DNA from: Gemmatimonadota bacterium
Lineage (GTDB): Bacteria > Gemmatimonadota > Gemmatimonadetes > Gemmatimonadales > GWC2-71-9
Assembly (NCBI GenBank): GCA_009692115.1
Contig: SHZU01000006.1
Coordinates: forward strand, 62,001 to 126,000
Direction of reading: 5' to 3'
DNA length: 64,000 nt
The notes beneath the pieces were generated by a model. That model did not search any database and had not been told where the DNA came from. It was given only the letters and a program-made list of their open reading frames with translations. The position numbers and the translations under genes are program-made. The first letter of the stretch is position 1; each line of letters starts with the position of its first letter. Below are positions 28,001 to 36,437 of this stretch, in pieces.

Positions 28001-29060
28001 CCGGGCCGTCTACACGACCAGCGCGCCGGTGCTGCAGTCCGGGAACGGCAACGGAGCGTGGGGGACGATCTTGAGCGAGGTGGCGGCGCTTCGGAGTGCG
28101 GACGCGAGCAGCCGGTACTACTACGGTGTCGTCAAGACCAGTTACGGCGGCGGCGTGGCCGGCATTGGATATGTCGGCGGCGGAATCCAGACGGCGTTAG
28201 GCTGGGACGCCCTGCCGAGCGGATCTGAGATCATGGCCCACGAACTCGGGCACAACATGGGCCGGTGGCATTCGCCCTGCGGTGGAGCCGGCAGGCCTGA
28301 TCCGGCCTATCCCTACGCCGGTGGCATCGTCGGAACCTACGGATTGGATTTGACGACCCTGGCCGTCAAGGCGCCGACGACCAACTTCGACTTCATGGGG
28401 TACTGCAGCCCGAATTGGGTGAGCGACTATACCTGGTCCGGATTGATCACCTACCGGCAAGCCGGGCCGAACAACGCGCCGCCCGCGCCGTCGAGTGCGG
28501 TGAGCGGCCTGCTGGTCTGGGGCCGAATCGGTCCGCTCGGTGTCGTGCTCGAACCGGCCTTCCGAGTAGCGCCGCCGGCCGCGATGCCGGCAGCGGGCTC
28601 GAGCGGCTATCGGGTCGAGGGCTTAGCGGCCAACGGCCGGATGCTGTTCTCCCATCCGGTTCAGCTCGAGCATACCATGACGATCAACATGGAGCATGAG
28701 GAGCACTTCGTGGCGGTCATCCCGCTCGACCAGGCTCAGGATGACGGGCTGGCCCAACTCCGCTTGGTCACGCCGGCGGGGCCGGTCAACCGGCTCTCGC
28801 CCCAGGCCATCGTTCAGGCCGGGGGCCGGCTCTTCCTGCGGAATCCCGGGGCCGCTATCACCTCACCCGCGGCGGCGCAGGCCACGATCACGTGGGATGT
28901 GGCGACCTATCCAATGGCGATGGTGCGGGATGCCGCCACCGGCGAGATCCTGTCGTTCGCCCGCGGCGGCGCGACGACGATCTGGACCAAAAGCCGGCAG
29001 TTTGACGTGACCTTCACCGACGGCGTTCGGTCGACGGTCCACCGGGTGTCGCTGCCCTAA
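25065..29060 (+). CDS. large repeat lipoprotein with metzincin protease domain
   Basis: A ~1331-residue surface lipoprotein. TTG at 25065 is chosen because it gives a compact signal peptide ending in lipobox LVALAGC; the frame is open further upstream (an ATG at 24954 is possible). Residues ~35-805 are nine tandem ~85-residue beta-sandwich repeats, each with a [LIV]xGLPxG, a VTGPGGFN and a GxYTIAA motif. Then follows a CARDB-like domain (~805-940) and a catalytic domain with the full metzincin site H1059-E-L-G-H-N-M-G-R-W-H and a downstream Met-turn FDFMGYC, resembling M66/StcE-type proteases. A short C-terminal beta domain ends the protein. It likely digests extracellular glycoproteins or matrix polymers; inference. 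Confidence 0.85.
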   Translation: MRVARTGLGLGLVALAGCKGTGTAGLDQEPPKPGSALVSVAGLPSGAPAALVLSGPAGYSRSITESGPIANLPPGTYTLAAADVVVDGDGYAVAPVTQDVVVRSSATAPVGATYAILTGRLLLSIDGVAAGTADVLVTGPTGFSRTVTGADTVKGLPNGTYVVRPRPVTFAGDRYESPVDSSAVLVTPGTTPSPASVQYQLASGRLDLSITGVPAGATPMIALDGPSGFSLAATGPQLLKGLLPGPYSLHGAVINSDGDLYEADIVPSTVQVTPTPVALSAVATYQIKTGALTVNLTGLPSGVLGNVTVTGPGGFSDQVNADRTLRGLAPGTYTLAAAPVAVGASSYQGQPVSQTVAVTAGKQPVVRSVAYSLGVGSLRVTIAGVPSGSVAAVSVNGPNGFSQNLTVTTTLSGLAPGSYVIGAAGLVAGGYTYGATPASQAAVVSINATTNATVTYAATTGSLAIGVNGLRGGAPAAVTVTGPGSFNQSVTAGTTLAGLVPGTYTVAAASVSSGGTTYNPSPTSQSAVVMAGATVTATVNYAGNSGNLAVTITGLPGGALAALTVTGPGGFNQSLTATKTLTGLTAGSYTIAATNVTSGGIVYLAGPASQSASVTVGGTTPATVTYTATGTLTVTITGLPGGNPAAVTVTGPGGFNRALTATQSLTGLTAGSYTIAAANVLVGGTTYLAAPASQSATVTAGATTTKSVAHTATGSLAVTVVGLPGGAIAAITVTGPGGYNQSVTATTTLTSLAAWSYTIAAGNTSSGGTSYTPAPTSQSATVTGGATASATVTYTIGAPVPLNLVIDGMYLTQAAAKYDGSTPVIAGRDAYLRVFVKANQANTATPTVRVRLYSGPSLIQTSTVIASAASVPTTITEGTFSSSWNLLIPAATVQANLRILADVDPTNAVVESSDADNTFPVTGTPFVLDVRTVPTWNVRFVPVLQSVNSLQGNVTVGNAATFLVDPLKLVPVAAYSADVRAVYTTSAPVLQSGNGNGAWGTILSEVAALRSADASSRYYYGVVKTSYGGGVAGIGYVGGGIQTALGWDALPSGSEIMAHELGHNMGRWHSPCGGAGRPDPAYPYAGGIVGTYGLDLTTLAVKAPTTNFDFMGYCSPNWVSDYTWSGLITYRQAGPNNAPPAPSSAVSGLLVWGRIGPLGVVLEPAFRVAPPAAMPAAGSSGYRVEGLAANGRMLFSHPVQLEHTMTINMEHEEHFVAVIPLDQAQDDGLAQLRLVTPAGPVNRLSPQAIVQAGGRLFLRNPGAAITSPAAAQATITWDVATYPMAMVRDAATGEILSFARGGATTIWTKSRQFDVTFTDGVRSTVHRVSLP
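25165..27450 (+). repeat. nine in-frame ~255-bp coding repeats
   Basis: The lipoprotein gene holds nine head-to-tail units of about 84-86 codons. The first three are diverged and the last four (about 26430-27450) are most alike, sharing blocks such as GTGACCGGGCCCGGCGG. The gradient suggests recent expansion at the 3' end by unequal recombination. Confidence 0.85.
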
Positions 29061-29231
29061 CCGCCGAGTTCGCGGTACCACGCGATGAACGCGACCCCGA
29101 TGAACTGCTTGGTGAAGAGCGTCCACTCCCCGAGCGAGGCGAGGAACGGCCTAGCCCGCCGCCGCGGCCGCCAGGTGAGCGGTGCAGGAGCCGGTCTGGG
29201 CCAGGAACTGGCGGCGGGTGTGGGTGGTCAT
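29057..29231 (-). pseudogene. remnant of a Tat-signal protein gene (internal deletion)
   Basis: One base downstream of the GntP stop on the minus strand an ATG at 29231 opens a twin-arginine signal (MTTHTRRQFLAQTG...AAAAAG) that ends at a TAG after 26 codons. In a shifted frame a gene-like C-terminus follows (PFLASLGEWTLFTKQFIGVAFIAWYRELGG) whose stop overlaps the stop of the metzincin lipoprotein gene. The pattern is the head and tail of one exported protein whose whole middle has been deleted. Family unknown; position next to a GntP permease would fit a sugar-acid enzyme, which is speculative. Confidence 0.7.
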
Positions 29232-29232
29232 G

Positions 29233-30621
29233 TCAGAAGGCTCCGAGGGTCGATCCGAGAATCAGCACGGCCACCAAGGCCACCAGCGGCCCGACGACGC
29301 TGACCATGAAGATGTCGAGGTACGACTCGCGATGGGTGAGCCGGCAGATGCCGAGCAGGGTAATGATCGCGCCATTGTGGGGCAGCGAATCGAGGCCCCC
29401 TGAGGCGATGGCCGCCACCCGGTGGAGTAACTCCGGACTGATCCCGGCGGCGGTGCCCATTTCGAGGTAGGTCTTGCCTAACATGCCGAGCGCGATGCTC
29501 ATGCCGCCCGATGCCGAGCCGGTGATGCCGGCCATGACGTTGATGGCGATGGCCTCGGAAATGAGCGGGTTGCCGGGGGTGATCCCGATCAACAAGGCTT
29601 TGATGGCGGCGAACGCCGCCAGGGAGGCGATGACTGATCCGTAGCCGACTTCCGAGGCGGTGTTGAAGATTGGGAGCAGGGAGGACATCGTCCCCTGATT
29701 GACCGTACTCAACAGGTCCGACCACCGCCGCCAGTGCAGCACGATGGCCGCGACCACGGCCACGCCCAAGGCCACGATCAGTGACCAAATGCCGCGCACG
29801 TCGTTCAAGGTCACCCCGCCGTACTTCTTGTCGGCCAAGTACGACACGTCCATGGCCGGGATGACCCACTTCGTGACGGCCAGATTGACGCCGATGACCA
29901 GGAGGATCGGGAGCAACGCCATCGCGAGTCCGGGTTCAGGCACCGTCGGACCGGCGTCCTGACCCTCGAGCGGGTGATCGCCGTACCCCTCGGCGGCCAA
30001 ACCGGCCGACCGGCTCCGGTGGTTGATCCAGAGCATCCCAAAGGCCGCCATGACGAGCGCGGCGAGCATCCCGATGCCCGGCGCCGCAAACGGATCGGTG
30101 CCGAAGTACGGCATCGGGATGGCGTTCTGGATCGCCGGGGTTCCCGGGAGTGCGCTCATCGTGAAGGTCGCCGAGCCTAGGATGATGGCACCGGGAATCA
30201 GCCGTTTGGGTGCGCCGGCGGCGCGGAACAAAGCCACCGCGACCGGGTAGGCCGCAAACGCAACCACGAACACGGATACCCCGCCGTACGTCAGGATCGC
30301 GCAGGAGAGCACGATGGCCAACGGAGCCCGCTTGGCGCCCAATCGGGCCACGATCCACCGGGCAATGGTCGAGGCCGAGCCCGAGTCGCTCATCAGCCGC
30401 CCGAAGATGGCGCCGAGCAAGAACAGGGGAAAATACTTGACCAGGAAACCACCGAGGCTGGTCATGAAGACCTGGGTGTAGGTCGCGAGCAGCCGAGGCT
30501 CACCGCCGAGCAGCGCGGCGAGCAGCGCCAGGACGGGGGCCAGCACCAGCACGTTGATTCCCCGGTAGGCGAGGTACATCAGCAGCGCCAGCGAAACGAG
30601 AATGCCGATGACACCGATCAT
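29233..30621 (-). CDS. GntP-family gluconate/sugar-acid permease
   Basis: A 462-residue inner-membrane H+ symporter. About 12 hydrophobic helices; family landmarks include the start IGVIGILVSLALLMYLAYRG, GAIFGRLMSDSGSAS, the LTYGGVSVFVVAFAAYPVA segment and SALPGTPAIQN. Known GntP members move gluconate, D-serine or related 2-hydroxy acids. It was once followed by an exported protein gene, now a remnant (29057-29231). No gluconate kinase or dehydrogenase is present in the window. Confidence 0.92.
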   Translation of the reverse strand: MIGVIGILVSLALLMYLAYRGINVLVLAPVLALLAALLGGEPRLLATYTQVFMTSLGGFLVKYFPLFLLGAIFGRLMSDSGSASTIARWIVARLGAKRAPLAIVLSCAILTYGGVSVFVVAFAAYPVAVALFRAAGAPKRLIPGAIILGSATFTMSALPGTPAIQNAIPMPYFGTDPFAAPGIGMLAALVMAAFGMLWINHRSRSAGLAAEGYGDHPLEGQDAGPTVPEPGLAMALLPILLVIGVNLAVTKWVIPAMDVSYLADKKYGGVTLNDVRGIWSLIVALGVAVVAAIVLHWRRWSDLLSTVNQGTMSSLLPIFNTASEVGYGSVIASLAAFAAIKALLIGITPGNPLISEAIAINVMAGITGSASGGMSIALGMLGKTYLEMGTAAGISPELLHRVAAIASGGLDSLPHNGAIITLLGICRLTHRESYLDIFMVSVVGPLVALVAVLILGSTLGAF

Positions 30622-30724
30622 GGACTGAGAATGTCCCCGGGCCGCGAAAAGAGCAAGAGGGTTCGGGGGCGGCTAAGTTTGCCCCAGGCGAATCCATCCC
30701 CGACCCGAATCCTGGACGCGACCG

Positions 30725-32914
30725 TTGGTACTCTTTTTTGTGACTGCTCTGGCGGCGGTAGACCTGGCCGCTACCCCAGATACCCTCCGGCCCCGGTTGG
30801 TCGTCGAGGCCGTTACGACGCCGATCCGGCTTGATGGGGTCCTCGACGACGAGGTCTGGCTCCGCGCCAAACCGGCTACCGGCTTCGTCCAAAGCGAGCC
30901 CGCCGAAGGCCAGCCGGCGTCCGAGGCTACGGAGGTCCGGGTGGCGTCCGACGGCCGGACGATCTTCATTGCCGCCTATCTCCACGACCGGGAGCCGGGC
31001 CGGTTGATCGTCAACGATATCAAGAAAGATTTCAAGGAAGAGGACCAAGACGATTTCGAAGTGCTCCTCGACACCTTCGGCGACCGGCGGAACGGCTACG
31101 TCTTCATCACCAACATCGCGAGCGCCAAAGCCGACCGGCAGGTGGCCAATGAAGGGCGAGAGGTCAATACCAGCTGGGACGCGGTCTGGTCCGTCAAGAC
31201 CCGGGTCACCGAGGACGGGTGGATAGTTGAGATGGCCATCCCGCTTCGGTCGCTCCGGTTTGATCCGGCCGCCGGTCACTCGTGGGGGATCAATTTCTCC
31301 CGCCGGATTCGCCGGCGAAACGAAATTTCGTTCTGGGCGCCGATCCCGCGGTCATACAACCTGGCCCGGGTGTCGTTGGCCGGCGATCTGGCCGGCCTCG
31401 CGATCGACGGGGCCGGAAAGAACCTCCGGATCAAACCGTACCTGCTGGGTCGGGCGGTCAGAGAGGTCGGCGGCGGGTCGTTTGCGGAACAGTTCGATGC
31501 TGGCGCGGATGTGAAGGTCGGTGTCGGATCAGGTCTGACCCTCGACGCCACGGTCAATCCCGATTTTGCCCAGGTCGAAGCCGACGAGCAACAGGTCAAC
31601 CTGACCCAGTTCAGCCAGTTCTTCCCGGAAAAACGCGAGTTCTTCCTTGAGAATTCCGGAATTTTCTACGTCGGCGACGCCGCCCGCAACAATCGCGTGG
31701 TTCTCAGCCCGGCGCCCGATGAGGATCTACTGCTCTTTTTCAGCCGGCGAATCGGGCTCGACAAAACCGGGCGGGAGGTTCCGATCCCCGCCGGCCTCCG
31801 CCTGACCGGAAAGCTGGGCGGCTTTTCCCTCGGCGCCGTCTCGATGCAGACGCGCGCCTCCGCGGGATCGCGGGCAACCAACTACGCGGTCTTTCGGCTC
31901 CGCAAGAATGTCCTCAAGGGATCCGATTTCGGGATCCTGTTCATGAACCGCCAGGCGACCGATACCTCCCGGGACTACAACCGGGTCTACGGCGTGGACG
32001 GGAACATCCGATTCTTCGGCAAGGTCGACTGGAATTCCTACCTGATCGGGAGCGCCACCCCGGGCAAGACCGAGGGTCAATATGCGGCCCGGACTTCGGT
32101 CAACTATGAGGGAAACTTCGTGCACGCCAAAGGCGGCGTGCTTCAAGTCGGTGATGGATTCCAGGACGACCTCGGCTATTACCGGCGGACCGGGGTCCGG
32201 AAGTATCTCTTCGATATCGGGCTTCGGCCCCGCCCGGCCTGGCTCAAGCGCCGCGGCGTCCGAGAAGCCCACCCGCATATCGTCTGGGACTTCTATACCA
32301 ATCTCTCGGGCCGGCTCATCGCGAAGAAACTCCACACCGGCAATACGTTTTTCTTCAGTAACGGGGCCTTCGCCGAACTGTCGTGGAATCCCGCCCTGCA
32401 GGAGATCATGTCGCCATTCAAGATCAGTCCGGACATCGCGCCGATCCCGGCCGGCCGCTATGCCTGGACGGAAAAACAGCTCTTCGTGAGCACCGATCCT
32501 AGTCGGGCATTGAGTCTGTCGAGCCGGTTCATCGTCGGCGGACTCTGGAGCGGCACCCAGCGAACGGTCAATGGCACCCTCACGATCCGGCCGAATTACC
32601 GGTTTCGCTTTTCCGCCGGCCTCCAGCGGACGTCGGCTGATCTCAATGCCCCGGCCGGGGCCCATTTTACCAGCACCTTGGTTACCGCCCGGGGCAATTA
32701 CAGTTTCAGTACCACCATGTTTCTCGACGCCATGGCCCAGTACGATCCGGGCCGCCACACGTTTAACGCCAACGTCCGGTTCAACTTGATTCACCATCCG
32801 CTCAGCGACCTCTACGTGGTACTGAATGAACAACGGATCAACGATCCGATGCAGCCCGACCTTGTGCCGGGCCGAAGCCTGATTGTCAAAGCCACCCACA
32901 TGTTGGCCTTCTGA
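30725..32914 (+). CDS. DUF5916-family outer-membrane protein with CBM9-like domain
   Basis: A 729-residue exported protein. Start TTG at 30725 gives a signal peptide (MVLFFVTALAAVDLAA). Residues ~25-215 are a carbohydrate-binding-family-9-like domain (PIRLDGVLDDEVWLRA; then DDFEVLLDTFGDRRNGYVF), followed by the DUF5916 barrel region (DATVNPDFAQVEADEQQVNLTQF and FFPEKREFFLENSGIF, both strong family marks) and many amphipathic strands to a terminal MLAF. The family is abundant in Gemmatimonadota and Bacteroidota; it is thought to sit in the outer membrane, with function not established. The SDR gene follows 10 bases downstream. Confidence 0.88.
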   Translation: MVLFFVTALAAVDLAATPDTLRPRLVVEAVTTPIRLDGVLDDEVWLRAKPATGFVQSEPAEGQPASEATEVRVASDGRTIFIAAYLHDREPGRLIVNDIKKDFKEEDQDDFEVLLDTFGDRRNGYVFITNIASAKADRQVANEGREVNTSWDAVWSVKTRVTEDGWIVEMAIPLRSLRFDPAAGHSWGINFSRRIRRRNEISFWAPIPRSYNLARVSLAGDLAGLAIDGAGKNLRIKPYLLGRAVREVGGGSFAEQFDAGADVKVGVGSGLTLDATVNPDFAQVEADEQQVNLTQFSQFFPEKREFFLENSGIFYVGDAARNNRVVLSPAPDEDLLLFFSRRIGLDKTGREVPIPAGLRLTGKLGGFSLGAVSMQTRASAGSRATNYAVFRLRKNVLKGSDFGILFMNRQATDTSRDYNRVYGVDGNIRFFGKVDWNSYLIGSATPGKTEGQYAARTSVNYEGNFVHAKGGVLQVGDGFQDDLGYYRRTGVRKYLFDIGLRPRPAWLKRRGVREAHPHIVWDFYTNLSGRLIAKKLHTGNTFFFSNGAFAELSWNPALQEIMSPFKISPDIAPIPAGRYAWTEKQLFVSTDPSRALSLSSRFIVGGLWSGTQRTVNGTLTIRPNYRFRFSAGLQRTSADLNAPAGAHFTSTLVTARGNYSFSTTMFLDAMAQYDPGRHTFNANVRFNLIHHPLSDLYVVLNEQRINDPMQPDLVPGRSLIVKATHMLAF

Positions 32915-32924
32915 CGAGGTGGCC

Positions 32925-33791
32925 GTGAACCGTTCCCACGTCCTCGTCACCGGCGCCTCGACTGGAATCGGCCAGGCCTGCGCCGTCCGCCTCGACCGCC
33001 TCGGGTATTCCGTCTTTGCCGGGGTCCGAAAGCCCGAGGATGGGGTTCGGCTTCAGGCCGCTGCCTCGGCCCGTCTGGTCCCGGTTCAGCTGGATGTCAC
33101 CAAGCCGCTCGAGATCGCTGCGGCGGCCGCTCAGATCGCCCTGGCGGTCGGCCCTCGAGGATTGGCCGGTCTCGTCAACAATGCCGGGGTCGCCGGCGGG
33201 GGACCGATCGAGTTCGTGCCGGTCGATACGGTGCGCCAGATCTTCGAAGTGAACGTGTTCGGGTTGCTGGCGGTGACCCAGGCGTGCCTCCCGATGCTCC
33301 GGACCGCCCGCGGCCGGGTGATCAACATCGGCTCGATCGCCGGCAAGGCCGTGTCGCCGATGGTGGTGCCGTATGGGATGTCGAAACACGCGGTCGAGGC
33401 GCTGACCGATGGCCTTCGCCTCGAATTGGGCGAAGCCGGGATTCACGCCTCGGTCATCGAGCCGGGCGCGGTCAAGACCCCGATTTGGGACAAGGGCGTG
33501 GAGGCTTTGGGTGACGCCGAGCGAACGTTGCCGAAGGTGGCGCTCGAACGATACGGCGCCAAACTCAAGGTGTTCGGCAAGGTCCTCGCCCACCTCAATG
33601 ACCGGGGCGTCCCGGTCGAACTGGTGGCCGATGCCGTCGTTGATGCCCTCGAGGCGACCACACCGAAGACCCGCTACCTCGTCGGCACCGACGCGAAGAT
33701 CCGGGCCTTCATCGCTCGGTTTCTGCCGAATCGTCTGGTGGACAGACTGGTACTTCGGGCCATTCAGCGGATGGAGGACGGACTGTCGTGA
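32925..33791 (+). CDS. short-chain dehydrogenase/reductase
   Basis: A ~288-residue classical SDR. Start GTG at 32925 is preceded by GAGG; an in-frame GTG at 32919 is possible. NAD(P)-binding TGASTGIG at 9-16, NNAG in VNNAGVAGG, catalytic Ser in INIGSIAGK and Tyr-x3-Lys in VPYGMSKHAVE. The C-terminal extension (~215-288) is typical of retinol-dehydrogenase-like SDRs. The stop overlaps the next gene (GTGA at 33788), so it is translationally coupled to a lipoprotein gene, an unusual partner. Substrate unknown. Confidence 0.93.
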   Translation: MNRSHVLVTGASTGIGQACAVRLDRLGYSVFAGVRKPEDGVRLQAAASARLVPVQLDVTKPLEIAAAAAQIALAVGPRGLAGLVNNAGVAGGGPIEFVPVDTVRQIFEVNVFGLLAVTQACLPMLRTARGRVINIGSIAGKAVSPMVVPYGMSKHAVEALTDGLRLELGEAGIHASVIEPGAVKTPIWDKGVEALGDAERTLPKVALERYGAKLKVFGKVLAHLNDRGVPVELVADAVVDALEATTPKTRYLVGTDAKIRAFIARFLPNRLVDRLVLRAIQRMEDGLS

Positions 33792-35764
33792 CCAGCCGCT
33801 GGCGGCCGCTGCTGGTCCTGACCGTCGTCCTCGCCGGATGTCTCGATCAGGAGCCGACCGGTGTGGGGGCCCTGCCGGGTTCGGCCGGTCGGATCGTGCC
33901 GGCCACCGCATGGCTCGAAACCGGGTCGGCCCTGACCTACCGGACGGTTCCCGACGGACCGTTCTCGCTCCGGCCCTCTCGCTCGGGCGTCGTCTCCCTG
34001 GCCGGGGCCACGGCCACCGCGGTGTCGCCCGGCGCCGTCGACCTCGAGGTGTTCGTACCGACGGGCAAGACCCGGGCGCGGGTTCTGGTCCTGCCGCCGG
34101 TGCCGTCGCTCCAACAGGGCGGGCTCGATCAGGGGCTAACCGAGGTCAGTTTGTTAGGCGTTTGGTCGGCCGATACCCGGACGGTGTTCGCGGTTGGCGG
34201 GGGCGGGACGATTCTGCTCTCCCGCGATGGCGGTCAGACGTGGCGGCCGATGGACTCCAAGGTCAAGGCCGATCTCACTGCCGTCTGGGGCACCAGCGAA
34301 CAGGACGTCTACGCCGTCGGGGCTCGGGGCGCGGTGGTCCACTACGACGGCGTCCGCTGGGAGCAGATCAACCTCCCGACAGTCGACGCGTTGCTCGAAG
34401 TCTGGGGCCTCGATCGCGACCACGTCTACATCGTCGGCGCGAACGCGGCATTCGCCTTTGACGGGACGGCCTGGCGGTCGATGCCCGGTGCCTCGGGTTC
34501 GGAACTCTGGTCGGTCTGGGGGACTCGGCCGAATCAGCTGTTCAGCTCGGGCCAGAACGGTGTGATTCTCCAATGGGACGGCCTCCGATGGCGGCCGATG
34601 CAGACTCCGACCCAGTACATCCTGTTCGGCCTGCTGGGCTTCGCCCCTGATGACGTCTACGCCGTGGGGATTCGGGGCACCCTGCTCCACTACGACGGTA
34701 TTCGGTGGAGCCCGATCGTGATCCCGAGCCAGGCCGATTTCTTCGCCATCGCCGGCACCTCGCGGAACAACATCATCTTGGTCGGGAACGGCGGGGCGGT
34801 GGTGAGCTACAACGGGACCGCCTGGACCCAGGCGCCCCAAACCGCCTCGTACGAGAACCTCCGCGCGGTCCATTTCGACCCCGCCGGCACGGCCCGGATC
34901 GTCGGGTGGTCTGGTACGGTCATCGAGCGGGGCCGCCAGGGCTGGATCAGACGGCTCACCTCCGCGACCCTGTTCGCTTCGGCGCTCGGTTCCGACGGCG
35001 CGCTCTACGCGGTCGGATTGGGAAGCACGGTGCTCCGTCGGCGCGGGGGCGTGGTCACGCCGGTGCCGGTGCCGGTGCGGCGCGATCTCTACGGCGTGGC
35101 GCGCGGGGCTGACGGGTACCTCTACGTCGTGGGAGACACCGGCACCGTACTCCGCTCGGCGGATGGCGCCACCTGGGAGATCGAAGCCACCCCGTCAACG
35201 GTGCTGCTCCGCTCGATCTGGGCCGATCCGACCGACCGGAATGCCATCTTCGTCGTCGGCGACCGGGGGACGATTCTCCGCCGCACCGGCGGGCAGTGGC
35301 AGGTCATGCCCGCACCGACCACCCGCTTTCTCCGGCATGTGTTCGGCGTCGGGAGCCGGGATGTTTTTGCGGTGGGCGATAGCGGCATGATCCTCCAGTT
35401 CGAGGGCCGAGGCTGGGTCACGATGGAAAGCCCCGTGTCAGAGCGGCTCCGCGGCGTCTGGGGCACGGCCCGAGACAACCTGATTGCCGTCGGCGAGGGC
35501 GGGGTGGCGATTCGCTATGACGGCCGGCGCTGGTACCGGCTCGAAACGGGCACCGACAAAGAGCTTCGGGCGGTTTCTGGAACCGGGCCCGCCGCGGTCT
35601 ATGCAGTGGGCCAGGAAGGCATTGCCCTTCGATTCAACGGTGCCATGTGGAAACCGGTTTCGACTACGTCGCCGGCGTTTCTCGTAGCCCTGAGCCCCGG
35701 CCCCTCGGGCGGCCTCGTCGCGGTCGGAACGATCCAGACTTTCCTGGACTTGGTGCCGCCCTGA
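33788..35764 (+). CDS. beta-propeller-like repeat lipoprotein
   Basis: A 658-residue lipoprotein: GTG start at 33788, signal peptide with lipobox VVLAGC at ~14-19, a short Ig-like N-terminal part (~30-105), then about a dozen ~40-45-residue repeats with the pattern L.xVWG...DVYAVG..G.[IL]LHYDG..W. These resemble the YCF48/BNR-like blades of photosystem-assembly and sialidase-type propellers, giving a probable one- or two-ring propeller. There are no catalytic residues, so a binding or scaffold role at the outer membrane is inferred. Confidence 0.85.
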   Translation: MTSRWRPLLVLTVVLAGCLDQEPTGVGALPGSAGRIVPATAWLETGSALTYRTVPDGPFSLRPSRSGVVSLAGATATAVSPGAVDLEVFVPTGKTRARVLVLPPVPSLQQGGLDQGLTEVSLLGVWSADTRTVFAVGGGGTILLSRDGGQTWRPMDSKVKADLTAVWGTSEQDVYAVGARGAVVHYDGVRWEQINLPTVDALLEVWGLDRDHVYIVGANAAFAFDGTAWRSMPGASGSELWSVWGTRPNQLFSSGQNGVILQWDGLRWRPMQTPTQYILFGLLGFAPDDVYAVGIRGTLLHYDGIRWSPIVIPSQADFFAIAGTSRNNIILVGNGGAVVSYNGTAWTQAPQTASYENLRAVHFDPAGTARIVGWSGTVIERGRQGWIRRLTSATLFASALGSDGALYAVGLGSTVLRRRGGVVTPVPVPVRRDLYGVARGADGYLYVVGDTGTVLRSADGATWEIEATPSTVLLRSIWADPTDRNAIFVVGDRGTILRRTGGQWQVMPAPTTRFLRHVFGVGSRDVFAVGDSGMILQFEGRGWVTMESPVSERLRGVWGTARDNLIAVGEGGVAIRYDGRRWYRLETGTDKELRAVSGTGPAAVYAVGQEGIALRFNGAMWKPVSTTSPAFLVALSPGPSGGLVAVGTIQTFLDLVPP

Positions 35765-35785
35765 GGGCGCGATTCGGCGGCGCCG

Positions 35786-36325
35786 CTACGGCCGCATCGG
35801 GCCGCTTCCACGCGGTGAGGGTGCCCCGTAATGAAGGTACAGAACGGTCGCGGCGGCGTTCGGCTTGAGGGTCACAATGTACAGTCGATCGTAGTCGGCG
35901 TCGGTCAACTCTCCCACGAATTCGCCCGAAAGCTTCTCGACGATCATCGGCACCACGTTACTGTGACTGACCACGAGGGCCTTGCTGCCGGGCGGCAACG
36001 CTTTGAGCGCCGCGATCAGTTCGTCGGTTTTGGCGGCGCCGAGGACGGTCGTCACGAGGCTGAGTTCCTGGCCGAGGGGCGCAGCGGTTTCCTGGGTCCG
36101 CTTGAACTCGGAACTGAAAATGGCCGAGACCTTCTGGTCCCGGAGGGTGTGTGCGAGGGCGCGGGCCCGAACGTTGCCCGCGTCAGTCAACGACGGGTCG
36201 GGTGTTCCGGGCCCCTTTTCCGCATGGCGAATAACGAAAACCGTGATGGCGCTGTCCTGGGCCACGGCGGGGCGAAGGCTCAAGAGGCCGAGCAGAGCGG
36301 TAAGGGCTAGTCGGGTCGAACGCAT
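35786..36325 (-). CDS. exported histidine phosphatase (SixA/PGM-like)
   Basis: A 179-residue branch-1 histidine phosphatase. Start at 36325 gives a signal peptide (MRSTRLALTALLGLLSLRPAVAQ). The catalytic R33-H34-A35-E36 motif, the second Arg in FSSEFKRTQETA and the second His in LVVSHSNVVP are visible. Short and lacking insertions, so closer to SixA or secreted phosphohydrolases than to phosphoglycerate mutase. Substrate unknown; located outside the cytoplasm. Confidence 0.9.
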   Translation of the reverse strand: MRSTRLALTALLGLLSLRPAVAQDSAITVFVIRHAEKGPGTPDPSLTDAGNVRARALAHTLRDQKVSAIFSSEFKRTQETAAPLGQELSLVTTVLGAAKTDELIAALKALPPGSKALVVSHSNVVPMIVEKLSGEFVGELTDADYDRLYIVTLKPNAAATVLYLHYGAPSPRGSGPMRP

Positions 36326-36437
36326 CGGGTTCCTCGGTATCGGGAGGTTCGAAGCATAAACGGGGCCAGCCGCCAGAGCCGGTTTGGCGTGGCTATCTTG
36401 GAGGCATCCTGCAGGGCATCCACCGCGGAGGGATCGC

